A DNA stretch of 64,000 bases from Cognatazoarcus halotolerans (lineage in GTDB: Bacteria > Pseudomonadota > Gammaproteobacteria > Burkholderiales > Rhodocyclaceae): contig NZ_WUAF01000015.1 in the NCBI RefSeq assembly GCF_009800965.1, positions 1-64,000 of the forward strand, in the 5' to 3' direction. This document shows positions 23,309 through 33,209 of the stretch, in pieces (position 1 is the stretch's first letter; every line of letters begins with the position of its first letter). The position numbers were made by a program, and so were the translations under genes. Under the pieces are notes generated by a model. That model saw nothing but the letters and a program-made list of their open reading frames with translations. It did no database searches and was not told where the DNA came from.

Positions 23309-24631
23309 ATGAAGCCCCGATCCTCTTCGCCCCGCACGCGACCGAATCCAGTACCACCACCTGACAGCCTCGCCAGCGCCTTTCTCGGCGCAGCCCGACT
23401 GGTCGGAGAAATCCGCACTGGCACGACACTGACCCAGGCACTCGCCGATCTCGACCCCGACCGGCGACTGACTGCTGCGCAACGCGGCGCCATCCAGGAC
23501 TACACCTACAACACCCTGCGCGACTTCGGCCGAGGTGGCTTCATGCTCTCGCGCCTCATGGACAAGCCGCCGCCCGATCAGATCGAGAACCTTCTGCTCG
23601 TGGCCCTGCACCGCCTCGAACAGCGCCCCGCCGACGCCCACACCATTGTCGACCAGGCCGTCGAAGCGGCCGGGCAGCTCCTCCGCGGGAACCTGCGCGC
23701 ACTGGTCAACGGCGTACTGCGCAACTACCTGCGCCGCAGCAGCGAACTGACCCAGGCTGCGGATCACGATCCGGTTGCCCGCTATCGCCACCCCCAATGG
23801 TGGATCGAACACATTCGCAAGGCCTATCCGCAGCACTGGGAAGAAATCCTGACCGCCGGCAACATACATCCACCGATGGCGCTGCGCCCCAACCTGCGCC
23901 GCACCACCGCCGCAGCGCTGCACAAGACACTCGGCAACGCGGGCATCGCCAGCCATCCCCAACCCAATGGGGCACTCCTGCTCGAGCAGGCCTCGCCCGT
24001 CAGCCGCCTGCCGGGCTTCGAGGCAGGCTTGATGTCGGTGCAGGACATCGGCGCGCAGTGGGTTCCGGACCTGCTCGACCTTGCCCCGGGACAACGGGTA
24101 CTCGACGCCTGTGCCGCCCCTGGCGGCAAGACCGCCCACATCCTCGAACGGTGCGACCTTGAACTGACCGCGATCGAACTCGATCCGCAGCGGGCACGGC
24201 GCATCGAGGAAAATCTCGAACGCCTCGGCCTGGATGCGTCCCTGCGCATTGCCGATTGCAGCCGCCTCGACGACTGGTGGGACGGCCAGCCCTTCGATCG
24301 CATCCTCGCCGACGTGCCCTGTTCGGCCAGTGGCGTCGTGCGTCGACATCCCGACATCAAGTGGCTTCGCCGTGCCGACGACATCGACCGCTTTGCAAGC
24401 CAGCAGGCACGCATTCTCGATCAGCTTTGGCACACCCTGAAAGCGGGTGGCAAAATGCTCTACGTCACCTGTTCGCTCTTCCCGGAAGAGAATGCCGCAC
24501 AAGTCAGCCGTTTCCTCAGCCGCCAACCCGATGCCCGCCAGCTTCCGCTCGTCGGCATGGAGGACGGTCAGCTCCGCCCCTGCGCGGAGCACGATGGCTT
24601 CTACTACGCGTTGCTGGCCAGGCATGGCTGA
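23309..24631 (+). CDS. rsmB: 16S rRNA m5C967 methyltransferase RsmB
   Basis: About 440 residues from ATG 23309; the longer frame from 23111 overlaps speE and is not used. The N-terminal NusB-like RNA-binding domain spans about residues 20-150. The C-terminal SAM domain has LDACAAPGGKTAHIL (motif I), ADVPCSASGVVRRHPDIKW (Cys for release) and YVTCSLFPEEN (catalytic Cys). It overlaps the following DUF4390 gene by eight bases, the start of a long coupled run into ntrYX. Confidence 0.95.
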   Translation: MKPRSSSPRTRPNPVPPPDSLASAFLGAARLVGEIRTGTTLTQALADLDPDRRLTAAQRGAIQDYTYNTLRDFGRGGFMLSRLMDKPPPDQIENLLLVALHRLEQRPADAHTIVDQAVEAAGQLLRGNLRALVNGVLRNYLRRSSELTQAADHDPVARYRHPQWWIEHIRKAYPQHWEEILTAGNIHPPMALRPNLRRTTAAALHKTLGNAGIASHPQPNGALLLEQASPVSRLPGFEAGLMSVQDIGAQWVPDLLDLAPGQRVLDACAAPGGKTAHILERCDLELTAIELDPQRARRIEENLERLGLDASLRIADCSRLDDWWDGQPFDRILADVPCSASGVVRRHPDIKWLRRADDIDRFASQQARILDQLWHTLKAGGKMLYVTCSLFPEENAAQVSRFLSRQPDARQLPLVGMEDGQLRPCAEHDGFYYALLARHG

Positions 24632-25202
24632 ACGAATCGCGTCGCTGCTGCGCTTCTGGGCTGCGTGCACGCTGCTGAGTCTTTGTCTGCCTGCAGCCGC
24701 CGAAACACCAACCATCAGCTACGCCGCCATCCAGTCACACGAAGAAGGCTTCACCCTCGACGCCGATATCGACTTTCATCTCAACTCGCGCCTCGAGGAT
24801 GCCGTGCAGCGTGGTGTCGCGCTGCATTTCGTGCTCGAAGCCGAAATCACCGCACCGCGCTGGTACTGGTTCGACGAGGCAGTCGTCGGACGCCGGCTCG
24901 AATACCGGCTCTCCTACCAGCCGATCACCCGCAAGTACCGCCTGAACATCGGTAGCCTCTACCGCAATTTCGACAGCATCGAACCCGCGGTCCAGGCCAT
25001 GCAACGCACCCGCAACTGGCTCATCGCGCCGGCCGGCGCCCTGCGCAATGGCATTTCCTACGACGCCGCCGTGCGCTTCCGTCTCGAGCTCAACCAGTTG
25101 CCCAAGCCGTTCCAGGTCACGGCCATCGGCAGCAACGACTGGACGATCGACAGCGACTGGCTCCGCTGGACCTTCCTTGCCGCCCCGCCCGAGTCACAAT
25201 GA
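24624..25202 (+). CDS. DUF4390 exported protein
   Basis: 192 residues from ATG 24624. A signal peptide is visible (FWAACTLLSLCLPAAAE, cleavage after AAA near residue 26). The remainder matches the DUF4390 pattern: DADIDFHLNSRLEDAVQRGV, FVLEAEITAPRWYWFDE, LSYQPITRKYRLN. The function is unknown. The gene commonly sits between rsmB and ntrY in betaproteobacteria. Here it overlaps both (8 bp and 4 bp), suggesting a link to envelope sensing by NtrY. Confidence 0.9.
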   Translation: MAERIASLLRFWAACTLLSLCLPAAAETPTISYAAIQSHEEGFTLDADIDFHLNSRLEDAVQRGVALHFVLEAEITAPRWYWFDEAVVGRRLEYRLSYQPITRKYRLNIGSLYRNFDSIEPAVQAMQRTRNWLIAPAGALRNGISYDAAVRFRLELNQLPKPFQVTAIGSNDWTIDSDWLRWTFLAAPPESQ

Positions 25203-27313
25203 AACTGATCGCCGTATCCGTGCTCGCTGCCATCTCGGGCATCCTGCTCTTCCTGCTCGCCTCGGCGAGCGCGAACACCACGCTGTTCGCCCGCAACTAC
25301 CCGATGCTGCTCGCCGCCAACGGCGTCCTTACGGTGACCCTGGCGGCGCTGGTCGGCTACCAGATCCGCAAGCTCTGGCTGGAGCGCAAGGCAGCGCAGT
25401 TCGGCTCCCAACTCAAGCTCCGGCTGGTGGCCATGTTCGCCATGATGGCCATCGTGCCCGGCGTACTGATCTATTCGGTGTCCTTGCAGTTCGCGATCAA
25501 GAGCATCGACTCCTGGTTCGACGTGAGGGTCGACACCGCACTCGAGAGCGCCATCGCGCTCGGCCGCGGCTCGCTGGATTACCTCCTCGATCAGCTCGAG
25601 GCAAAGGCCGACACCATCTCCCAGGGACTGGCCGACGGTGAAGCGCTGCGTCCGGTGCGCCTAAACCGCCTGCGCGAACAGGTTGGCGCCGACGCGGCAC
25701 TCATCTTCACCGCCAGCGGCGACATCGTTGCCACCTCGAACATCGACCCGACCCGCCTGCTGCCCGACCTCCCTTCGGCCAGTCAGCTGCGCGACCTGCG
25801 CAAGACCCACCGACTCCGGCAGGTCGAAAGCGAAGAGGGCGGCCAGCTGCGCCTGCGCATCGTCGTCGAACTGCCCAGCCTGCAGTTGCGCGCCGATCCC
25901 TACTACCTCCAGTTACTGGGCAGCGTCCCCGAACCTTTCTCGCACCATGCCAGCACCGTGCAGGACGCCTACCAGGACTATCAGCAACTCGCCCTCGGCC
26001 GCGCCGGCCTGCGCCAGATCTACACCCTCACGCTGACGCTCACGCTGCTGCTCGCGCTCTTCGCCGCGGCAGCGGCAGCCTTCGTTTTCGCCCGTCGTCT
26101 TTCGGCGCCGCTGCGCCTCCTCGCCGAGGGCACCCAGGCGGTTGCGCAGGGCGACTTCTCGCCGCGTCGGGCGTTGCCGGCGCGCGACGAACTCGGTGTG
26201 CTGACCCAGTCCTTCAGCCAGATGACCCGACAGCTCGACGACGCCCGCGGACAGGCCGAGCGCAACCGCGCCGCGGTCGAGGCCTCCCGTGCCTATCTCG
26301 AGAGCGTGCTGGCCAACCTCTCCGCCGGCGTGCTCGCCTTCGCCGCCGACGGCACCCTGCGCGCGGCGAACGCCGGCGCGACCGGCATCCTCGGCGACCG
26401 GCTGGAGGGTTGCGAGCTCATCACGCTGGCCGAATGGACCCACCACAAGGACTTCCGCGATGCCATCCTCAAGGGCTTTGCAGAAAACGAAGAGGACTGG
26501 CACGAGCAGATCGAGATCAACGCCGAGAATGGCCTGCAACAGACCCTGCTGATGCACGGCTCACGACTGCCGCATGCCACCGACGGCGGCTGGGTGGTGG
26601 TGTTCGACGACATCTCCCACCTCATCTCCGCCCAGCGGACCGCCGCATGGGCCGAGATCGCGCGCCGCGTCGCGCACGAGATCAAGAACCCGCTGACCCC
26701 GATCCAGCTCTCCGCCGAACGTCTCGAACACCGCCTCTCGGGCCAGCTCGACGAGGCCGGCAAGGCCATGCTTTCGCGTTCCACGCGGACCATCGTCAAC
26801 CAGGTCGAGGCGATGAAGAATCTGGTGAATGCCTTCCGCGACTATGCGAAACTCCCGGCTCCGGAACTCTCGCCGCTCGACCTCAACGCCCTGGTCCGGG
26901 AAGTTGCCTCGCTGTACGAGGCCTCCCCGATCTCGCTTGTTGCGGAACTTGATCGCGACCTGCCCCTCGTTCTGGGCGACCAGGGCCAGCTGCGCCAGGT
27001 CATCCACAACCTGTTGCAGAATGCCGAGGATGCAGTCGCCGAAGTGGCCGGCGGCGAGGTGAAGGTGATCACCCGCCGCGAAGGCGCGCGAGCGGTGTTG
27101 CTGGTCCGTGACAACGGCCCCGGCTTCGCACCCGAAGTACTGAGCCGCGCGATCGAACCCTATTTCACCACCAAGACCCGCGGCTCCGGTCTCGGGCTGG
27201 CGATCGTCAAGAAGATCATCGATGAACACGGGGGCGACACCCGTATCGGCAACCGCGACAGCGGCGGCGCGGAGATCCGCATACGCCTCCGTCCGGCGCC
27301 ACAATCAGTTTGA
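25199..27313 (+). CDS. ntrY: NtrY-type membrane sensor histidine kinase
   Basis: A 704-residue kinase. Hydrophobic segments lie at about residues 1-25, 36-55, 75-100 and 280-305, followed by a HAMP linker (RRLSAPLRLLAEGTQ), a PAS domain (about 365-480), a HisKA box with ARRVAHEIKNPLTPIQLSAERL and a HATPase with NLLQNAEDAV, DNGPGF and TTKTRGSGLGLAIVKK. NtrY homologues sense redox or nitrogen-related envelope signals. It begins inside the DUF4390 stop and is 12 bp from ntrX, its likely partner. Confidence 0.93.
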   Translation: MKLIAVSVLAAISGILLFLLASASANTTLFARNYPMLLAANGVLTVTLAALVGYQIRKLWLERKAAQFGSQLKLRLVAMFAMMAIVPGVLIYSVSLQFAIKSIDSWFDVRVDTALESAIALGRGSLDYLLDQLEAKADTISQGLADGEALRPVRLNRLREQVGADAALIFTASGDIVATSNIDPTRLLPDLPSASQLRDLRKTHRLRQVESEEGGQLRLRIVVELPSLQLRADPYYLQLLGSVPEPFSHHASTVQDAYQDYQQLALGRAGLRQIYTLTLTLTLLLALFAAAAAAFVFARRLSAPLRLLAEGTQAVAQGDFSPRRALPARDELGVLTQSFSQMTRQLDDARGQAERNRAAVEASRAYLESVLANLSAGVLAFAADGTLRAANAGATGILGDRLEGCELITLAEWTHHKDFRDAILKGFAENEEDWHEQIEINAENGLQQTLLMHGSRLPHATDGGWVVVFDDISHLISAQRTAAWAEIARRVAHEIKNPLTPIQLSAERLEHRLSGQLDEAGKAMLSRSTRTIVNQVEAMKNLVNAFRDYAKLPAPELSPLDLNALVREVASLYEASPISLVAELDRDLPLVLGDQGQLRQVIHNLLQNAEDAVAEVAGGEVKVITRREGARAVLLVRDNGPGFAPEVLSRAIEPYFTTKTRGSGLGLAIVKKIIDEHGGDTRIGNRDSGGAEIRIRLRPAPQSV

Positions 27314-27325
27314 AGCAGAAGAAAG

Positions 27326-28582
27326 ATGCCCAAGATCCTTATCGTTGACGACGAAGTCGGAATCCGCGAACTCCTCTCGGAGATTCTGCAGGACGAGGGC
27401 TACGACATCACCCTCGCCGAAAACGCCGGCGCGGCACGCGCCGCCCGCAATGCGCAGCGTCCCGACCTCGTCCTGCTGGATATCTGGATGCCGGACAGCG
27501 ACGGCATCTCGCTGCTCAAGGAATGGGCGGCCAACGGTCAGCTCACCATGCCGGTGATCATGATGTCGGGGCACGGCACCATCGACAGCGCGGTCGAGGC
27601 AACGCGGATCGGCGCGCTCGATTTCCTCGAGAAACCGATCGCCCTGCAGAAGCTGCTCGCGACGGTACGCAACGGACTGGCGCGCAAGGCGGCCAGCAGC
27701 GTCCCCTCCCAGCTGACCCTCACCGCCTTCAACCGCTCGGTGCCGCTGCGCGACTTCCGCCAGCGCCTGCTGCAGGTGCGCGAACGTTCCCGCCTGCTGC
27801 TGATGCGTATCGGCAGCGGCAGCATCGCCGAACTCGCCGCCCGCACACTGCAGCCGCCGGGCAGCGGCTGGCTCGATCTTTCGGCGCTGCCCGAACCGGT
27901 CGAGGGCGAGCAGCTGCAGGCCTTGCGCGGTGGCGTGGTGTTCGTCCCCGAACTGCTCCGCCTCAACCGCGTCCAGCGCACCAACCTCGTTTTCGTGATC
28001 GACCGTCTCGAACGCTACAAGCTCACCGTCGCGCTCGCCACCGACCAGGGTAACGACGGTCTGCTCAAGGCAGGCTGGGACGAGGCGCTGCTGAACCGGC
28101 TGGCCGAAGTGAGCCTGCTCGCACCAGGTCTCGGCGAACTGCGCGACGAGATTCCCGAAATGGCGACGCTGATCCTCCAGCACCTCGCCGAAGCCGCCGA
28201 AACCCCGCCGCGCAAGCTGTCGAGCGCCGCACTCAATGCACTGCGCACCCGCAACTGGCCGAATGGTTATCCCGAGCTGCGCGCGGCGATCCGTTCGCTC
28301 GCGCTCGCGACCCTCAACGAAACCATCGACCTCGAGGACGTCGAGCGGGAGCTCGGACCGCCACTCGAATCCGCGGCCAGCCCGGTGTCGCTGGATCAGC
28401 CGCTGCGCGAGGCCCGCGAGCAATTCGAGCGCATGTACTTCGAATACCACCTCGCCCGCGAAGCGAGCAACATGACGCGCATCGCCGAGCGCACCGGTGT
28501 CGAGCGCACCCACCTCTATCGCAAGCTGCGCCAGCTCGGCCTGCACGGCGGGCGGCGCACCGACGAGGGTTCCACCGAATGA
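27326..28582 (+). CDS. ntrX: NtrX-like response regulator with a degenerate central ATPase domain
   Basis: A 418-residue protein. The receiver domain (1-120) is intact: DDE at the N terminus, phospho-acceptor Asp52 in VLLDIWMPDSDG and Lys in EKPI. The C terminus has a Fis-type HTH (ASNMTRIAERTGVERTHLYRKLRQLGL). Between them the sigma-54 AAA+ region is eroded. Walker A is replaced by RIGSGSIAELAA, Walker B by GGVVFVPEL, and the GAFTGA loop is missing. The sensor-II region (RNWPNGYPELRAAI) remains recognisable. It therefore probably binds DNA without activating sigma-54. Confidence 0.88.
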   Translation: MPKILIVDDEVGIRELLSEILQDEGYDITLAENAGAARAARNAQRPDLVLLDIWMPDSDGISLLKEWAANGQLTMPVIMMSGHGTIDSAVEATRIGALDFLEKPIALQKLLATVRNGLARKAASSVPSQLTLTAFNRSVPLRDFRQRLLQVRERSRLLLMRIGSGSIAELAARTLQPPGSGWLDLSALPEPVEGEQLQALRGGVVFVPELLRLNRVQRTNLVFVIDRLERYKLTVALATDQGNDGLLKAGWDEALLNRLAEVSLLAPGLGELRDEIPEMATLILQHLAEAAETPPRKLSSAALNALRTRNWPNGYPELRAAIRSLALATLNETIDLEDVERELGPPLESAASPVSLDQPLREAREQFERMYFEYHLAREASNMTRIAERTGVERTHLYRKLRQLGLHGGRRTDEGSTE

Positions 28583-28633
28583 CGCGGAGGCCTGCGGTAT
28601 TCCGCGGGCTTTCATGCTGCGATGCGGCATCCG

Positions 28634-28662
28634 TTCTTGATCCGGCCCGGCACGCGTAGAAT
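28634..28662 (+). promoter_or_regulatory. Possible trkA promoter
   Basis: TTCTTG (28634-28639), a 17-bp spacer and TAGAAT (28657-28662) lie 34 bp before the trkA start, after the ntrX stop. The match to sigma-70 consensus is fair, not strong. Confidence 0.4.
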
Positions 28663-28695
28663 GGCCCCGGCCGAACAGTGGAGTCCTGAACAACC

Positions 28696-30123
28696 GTGAA
28701 GATCATCATCCTTGGTGCCGGACAGGTGGGCTCCTCGGTCGCCGAGAACCTGGTGTCCGAAGCCAACGACATCACCGTCGTCGATACCGATCCCCATCTG
28801 CTGCAGTTGATGCAGAACCGCCTCGACCTGCGCGCGGTGGTCGGCAACGCTGCCTCGCCGTCGATCATGCGCCAGGCAGGCGCCGACGATGCCGACCTGC
28901 TGATCGCGGTCACCCAGTCGGACCAGACCAACCTGTGCGCCTGCCGCATCGCCCGCAGCCTGTTCAACCTGCCGACGCGGATCGCGCGGCTGCGCTCGGC
29001 GGACTATGTCGAATACCCCGAGCTGCTCGACGACAACAACTTCGCGGTCGACTTCTCGATCTGCCCGGAACAGATCGTCACCGAGTACATCCGCAAGCTG
29101 ATCGAATTCCCGACCGCGTTGCAGGTTCTCGAGTTCGCCGACGGCATGCTCAGCCTGATTGCCGTACGGGCCGTCGCCGGCGGTCCGCTGGTAGGCCACC
29201 CGCTGGCCGACCTGCGACGTCACATCCCCAACGTGGACGCCCGCATCGCGGCCATCTACCGCGGCGAGAAACCGATCATCCCGAGCGGCGAAACCGTCAT
29301 CCAGTCCGGTGACGAAGTCTTCTGCCTCGCGGCAACCCGGCACATCCGCCAGGTGATGCGCGAACTGCGCAAGCTCGAGAACCCGATCCGCCGCATCATG
29401 ATCGCCGGCGGCGGCAACATCGGCTACCGCCTGGCACGCTCGATCGAGGAGCGCTACGAAGTCAAGGTGCTCGAGCGCGACAACCGCCGCACCGACTTCC
29501 TCGCCCTCAATCTCACCAAGACCCTGGTGCTGCAGGGCGACGCCACCGACGAGGAGTTGCTCGAGAGCGAAAACATCGAGGACATGGACATGTTCCTCTC
29601 GCTCACCAACGACGAAGAAGACAACATCATGGCGGCCTCGCTGGCCAAGCGCATGGGGGCACGGCGTACCCTCGCACTGATCAACCGCAAGAGCTATGTC
29701 GATCTGGTCCAGGGCGGCCCGATCGACATCGCCATCTCGCCGGCCCAGGCGTCGATCGGCACCCTCCTGGCACACGTCCGGCGTGGCGACGTGGCGGCGG
29801 TCCACAGTCTGCGGCGCGGTGCGGCCGAAGCCCTCGAGCTGGTCGCCCACGGCGACCGCGCCACCTCCAAGATCGTCGGCCGCAAGATCGAGGAGATCGA
29901 ACTGCCGCGCGGCGTCACCATCGGCGCAGTGGTTCGCGAGACCGGTCAGCATCGGCTGATCCATCGCGAGAACACGCCGGTGATGATCCCCGAGCGCGAG
30001 GTGATCATCGCCCACCACGACACGGTCATCGAGTCCGAAGACCATGTGATCGTCTTCTGCGTGAGCAAGAAGCAGGTCGCCAAGGTCGAAAAGCTCTTCC
30101 AGGTCGGTTTCGGCTTCTTCTGA
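28696..30123 (+). CDS. trkA: Trk potassium uptake regulatory subunit TrkA
   Basis: A 475-residue protein with two tandem RCK units, each a Rossmann nucleotide-binding fold plus a RCK_C domain. The first has MKIIILGAGQVGSSVAENL with the acidic VVDTD; the second begins at about residue 232 with MIAGGGNIGYRLARSIEERYEVKVLERD. GTG start. It gates TrkH in response to NAD(H)/ATP. Two trkH genes follow. Confidence 0.96.
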   Translation: MKIIILGAGQVGSSVAENLVSEANDITVVDTDPHLLQLMQNRLDLRAVVGNAASPSIMRQAGADDADLLIAVTQSDQTNLCACRIARSLFNLPTRIARLRSADYVEYPELLDDNNFAVDFSICPEQIVTEYIRKLIEFPTALQVLEFADGMLSLIAVRAVAGGPLVGHPLADLRRHIPNVDARIAAIYRGEKPIIPSGETVIQSGDEVFCLAATRHIRQVMRELRKLENPIRRIMIAGGGNIGYRLARSIEERYEVKVLERDNRRTDFLALNLTKTLVLQGDATDEELLESENIEDMDMFLSLTNDEEDNIMAASLAKRMGARRTLALINRKSYVDLVQGGPIDIAISPAQASIGTLLAHVRRGDVAAVHSLRRGAAEALELVAHGDRATSKIVGRKIEEIELPRGVTIGAVVRETGQHRLIHRENTPVMIPEREVIIAHHDTVIESEDHVIVFCVSKKQVAKVEKLFQVGFGFF

Positions 30124-30138
30124 TTTCCGGACAGGGCG

Positions 30139-31596
30139 ATGAATCACCTCCTCTCGGTCTTTCGCGTGCTGTCGCTGATCATGATGATCTTCGGTGCCAC
30201 CATGGCAGCACCGCTCGGAATCTCCTGGTGGCGCGGCGACGGCGCCGAGACCGCCTATGACGAAGCGCTCCTGCTGACCATCGCGATCGGCGCCTTCATG
30301 TGGTGGATCACGCGCCGCCACAGCCGCGAACTGACGGTCCGCGACGGCTTCCTGCTGGTGGTGCTGACGTGGACCGTGCTGCCGGCGCTCGCGACCCTGC
30401 CGCTGCTGCTCTACATTCCGAACCTGAGCTTCACTGACGCCTACTTCGAAACCGTGTCGGGACTCACCACCACCGGGGCGACGGTGCTCTCCAATCTGGA
30501 CAGCTTGCCCTATTCGATCAACTTCTGGCGCATGCTGCTGGTATGGCTTGGCGGCATGGGCCTGATCGTGCTCGCCGTGGCAGTGCTGCCGCTGCTCGGC
30601 GTCGGTGGCCGGCAGATCTTCAAGGCCGAAGCGCCGGGGCCGATGAAGGAATCCAAGCTGACCCCGCGCATGGCCGAGACCGCCAAGGGCCTGTGGGTCG
30701 TCTACGGCCTGTTCAGCCTGGTCTGCGCGCTGGCCTTCCGCTGGGCGGGCATGAGCTGGGACGACGCGGTGGTGCACATGTTCACCACCATGGGCCTCGG
30801 TGGCTTCTCAACCCACGACGCGAGCTTCGGCTACTGGAACTCGCCGACCATCGAGATGGTGACGATGGTCTTCATGACCCTCGCGGGTATCAACTTCGCC
30901 ACCCATTTCGTCGCCATCCGCGGCGGCAGCCTGCAGGCCTACAAGCAAGATCCCGAAGTGCGCTGGTACTTCTACGTGATGTTCGGCAGCGTCGCCGCCA
31001 TCGCGCTCTACCTCTACGCCACCGGCACCTACACCGACCCCTTGCAGGCGCTGCGCTACGCCGCCTTCAACACCATCTCGATCGCCACCACCACCGGCTT
31101 TGCCAATACCGACTATGCGCTGTGGCCGGTATTCGCCCCGCTGTGGATGCTGTTCCTGTGCAGCTTCATCACCTGCGCGGGCTCGACCGGCGGCGGCATC
31201 AAGATGATGCGCGCGATCATCCTCTACAAACAGGTATTCCGCGAGCTGCTGCGCTCGCTGCACCCGCACGCCGTCGCACCGATCAAGTTCGGCAGCGAAG
31301 CGGTCGCCAACCAGATCATCTTCGCCGTGCTGGCCTTCGGTTTCATGTACATGGTGGTGCTGGTCAGCCTGACCCTGGTCATGGTGTTCACCGGCCTCGA
31401 CCCGATCACCGCCTTCTCCGCCGTGGTCGCCTGCGTGAACAACACCGGTCCGGGGCTGGGCCAGGTCGGCCCGTCGACCACCTACGCGGTGCTCAACGAC
31501 CTGCAGACCTGGATCTGCACCTTTGCGATGCTGCTCGGCCGGCTCGAGATCTTCACCCTGCTGGTCGTGCTCAGCCCGTACTTCTGGCGCAAATGA
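30139..31596 (+). CDS. trkH: Trk potassium transporter membrane subunit, first copy
   Basis: A 485-residue TrkH/KtrB-type K+ translocator with many hydrophobic segments and four pore-loop regions. Examples are SGLTTTGATVL (loop 1, near residue 112), TMGLGGFSTHDASFG (loop 2), TISIATTTGFANTDY (loop 3) and NNTGPGLGQVGP (loop 4), each with the filter glycine. It lies 15 bp after trkA, so it is co-transcribed. Confidence 0.95.
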   Translation: MNHLLSVFRVLSLIMMIFGATMAAPLGISWWRGDGAETAYDEALLLTIAIGAFMWWITRRHSRELTVRDGFLLVVLTWTVLPALATLPLLLYIPNLSFTDAYFETVSGLTTTGATVLSNLDSLPYSINFWRMLLVWLGGMGLIVLAVAVLPLLGVGGRQIFKAEAPGPMKESKLTPRMAETAKGLWVVYGLFSLVCALAFRWAGMSWDDAVVHMFTTMGLGGFSTHDASFGYWNSPTIEMVTMVFMTLAGINFATHFVAIRGGSLQAYKQDPEVRWYFYVMFGSVAAIALYLYATGTYTDPLQALRYAAFNTISIATTTGFANTDYALWPVFAPLWMLFLCSFITCAGSTGGGIKMMRAIILYKQVFRELLRSLHPHAVAPIKFGSEAVANQIIFAVLAFGFMYMVVLVSLTLVMVFTGLDPITAFSAVVACVNNTGPGLGQVGPSTTYAVLNDLQTWICTFAMLLGRLEIFTLLVVLSPYFWRK

Positions 31597-31639
31597 TGAA
31601 CAGCCGGTTCCGTCCCTGCCGACCGTCCCGACCGGAGCA

Positions 31640-33106
31640 ATGCGGATGATGCGCAGCTACGCGCCGGTGCTCAATCCGCTCGGCCTGATCATCGTCTTTT
31701 TCGGGCTGCTGCTGCTGGTGCCCCTGGGCGTGTCGATCCATCACGGCGACGGCGCCGTCCGCGCCTACGACGAGGCCCTGCTGATGACGCTCGTTTCCGG
31801 CGCGCTGCTGTGGTGGTCCACCCATCGGCACCGCCGCGACCTGCGCCCCCGCGACGCCTTCCTGCTGGTGGCGCTCACCTGGCTGATCCTGCCCCTGTTC
31901 GGTGCCCTGCCGCTTTACATCCAGCTCCCCGGCATCTCCTTCACGGACGCCTACTTCGAGGCCACCTCGGGTCTCACTGCCACCGGCGCCACCGCCATCT
32001 CGGGACTCGACCACCTGCCGATCTCGATCAACTTCTGGCGCACCTTCATGCACTGGATCGGCGGCATGGGCGTGATCGTGCTGGTGGTCGCCATCCTGCC
32101 GCTGCTCGGCATCGGCGGGCGCAGTCTGTTCAAGGCTGAAACGCCGACACCGATGAAGGACGCCAGCCTGACCCCGCGCATCGCCGAAACCGCCAAGGGC
32201 CTGTGGATGGTCTACCTGGTGCTCACCCTCGCCTGCTGGGGCGCACTCAACCTGGTCGGCATGGAAACCTGGGATGCGCTGATGCACGCTTTCTCGGTGA
32301 TGGGGCTGGGCGGCTTCTCGACCCGCGACGCAAGCCTCGGCCACTACAACAGCCTGCAGGTCGAAGGCGTGGTGATCTTCTTTGCGCTGCTCTCGGGGAT
32401 CAACTATGCCACCCACTTCATGGCCCTCTTCCAGCACGACTTCAAGGCCTATGTGCACGATCGCGAATTGCCCTTCTACTTTGGCGTGCTCACCGTCAGC
32501 ATCCTCGCCCTGTCGCTCTACCTGATGCCCTACAACGTCTACGAGGACTACTGGAGCACGCTGCGCTACGTTGCCTTCCACTCGATCTCGCTCGCCACCT
32601 CGCTGGGCTTCGCCACCGCCGACTACACCTTCTGGCCGATGTTCGCCCAAGTGTGGATCCTCTTTCTCGGCAGCTTCATCGCCTGTTCGGGCTCGACCGG
32701 TGGCGGTATCAAGCTGATGCGCGCGATCATCCTCTACAAGCAGGTCTATCGCGAACTCGCCCGCGCGGTGCATCCCAACGCAGTCCTGCCGGTACGCTTC
32801 CGCAACCAGCAGATCCCCGACCACATCCTCCACGCGGTGCTCGGCTTCTCCTTCATCTACATGGTCACCATCGTCAGCCTGAGCCTGGTACTTTCGGCCA
32901 GCGGTCTGGAGCTCGTGACCGCGTTCTCGGCGGTGGTCGCCTGCCTCAACAACACCGGCCCCGGACTCGGCGCGGTCGGGCCGGCCGGCAACTATTCGGT
33001 GCTGACCGACTTCCAGACCTGGGTGTGCACCTTCGCCATGCTGCTCGGCCGGCTCGAGATCTTCACCCTGCTGGTGGTGCTCACCCCGGCCTTCTGGCGC
33101 AAGTGA
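31640..33106 (+). CDS. trkH: Trk potassium transporter membrane subunit, second copy
   Basis: About 488 residues from ATG 31640, with GGAG five bases upstream; nearby ATGs at 31646 and 31649 are alternatives. It is closely related to the preceding TrkH. The pore loops read SGLTATGATAI, VMGLGGFSTRDASLG, SISLATSLGFATADY and NNTGPGLGAVGP. The two copies match best in the loops and the C terminus (FAMLLGRLEIFTLLVVL). It starts 43 bp after the first trkH, giving one TrkA with two TrkH proteins. Confidence 0.94.
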   Translation: MRMMRSYAPVLNPLGLIIVFFGLLLLVPLGVSIHHGDGAVRAYDEALLMTLVSGALLWWSTHRHRRDLRPRDAFLLVALTWLILPLFGALPLYIQLPGISFTDAYFEATSGLTATGATAISGLDHLPISINFWRTFMHWIGGMGVIVLVVAILPLLGIGGRSLFKAETPTPMKDASLTPRIAETAKGLWMVYLVLTLACWGALNLVGMETWDALMHAFSVMGLGGFSTRDASLGHYNSLQVEGVVIFFALLSGINYATHFMALFQHDFKAYVHDRELPFYFGVLTVSILALSLYLMPYNVYEDYWSTLRYVAFHSISLATSLGFATADYTFWPMFAQVWILFLGSFIACSGSTGGGIKLMRAIILYKQVYRELARAVHPNAVLPVRFRNQQIPDHILHAVLGFSFIYMVTIVSLSLVLSASGLELVTAFSAVVACLNNTGPGLGAVGPAGNYSVLTDFQTWVCTFAMLLGRLEIFTLLVVLTPAFWRK

Positions 33107-33209
33107 GCGCGTCGATTCGGACAGGTTGACCTGCATCGGCTGCGGCTGCCGCCGAAAAGCGGGATAATCGCGGCTTTCGGCCCGAGCCGGCCGGCAACCG
33201 AGACCCATC

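Noticed and set aside
28612-30777. 721-codon minus-strand frame across trkA-trkH
   Set aside because: Antisense shadow of clear TrkA and TrkH coding sequence.
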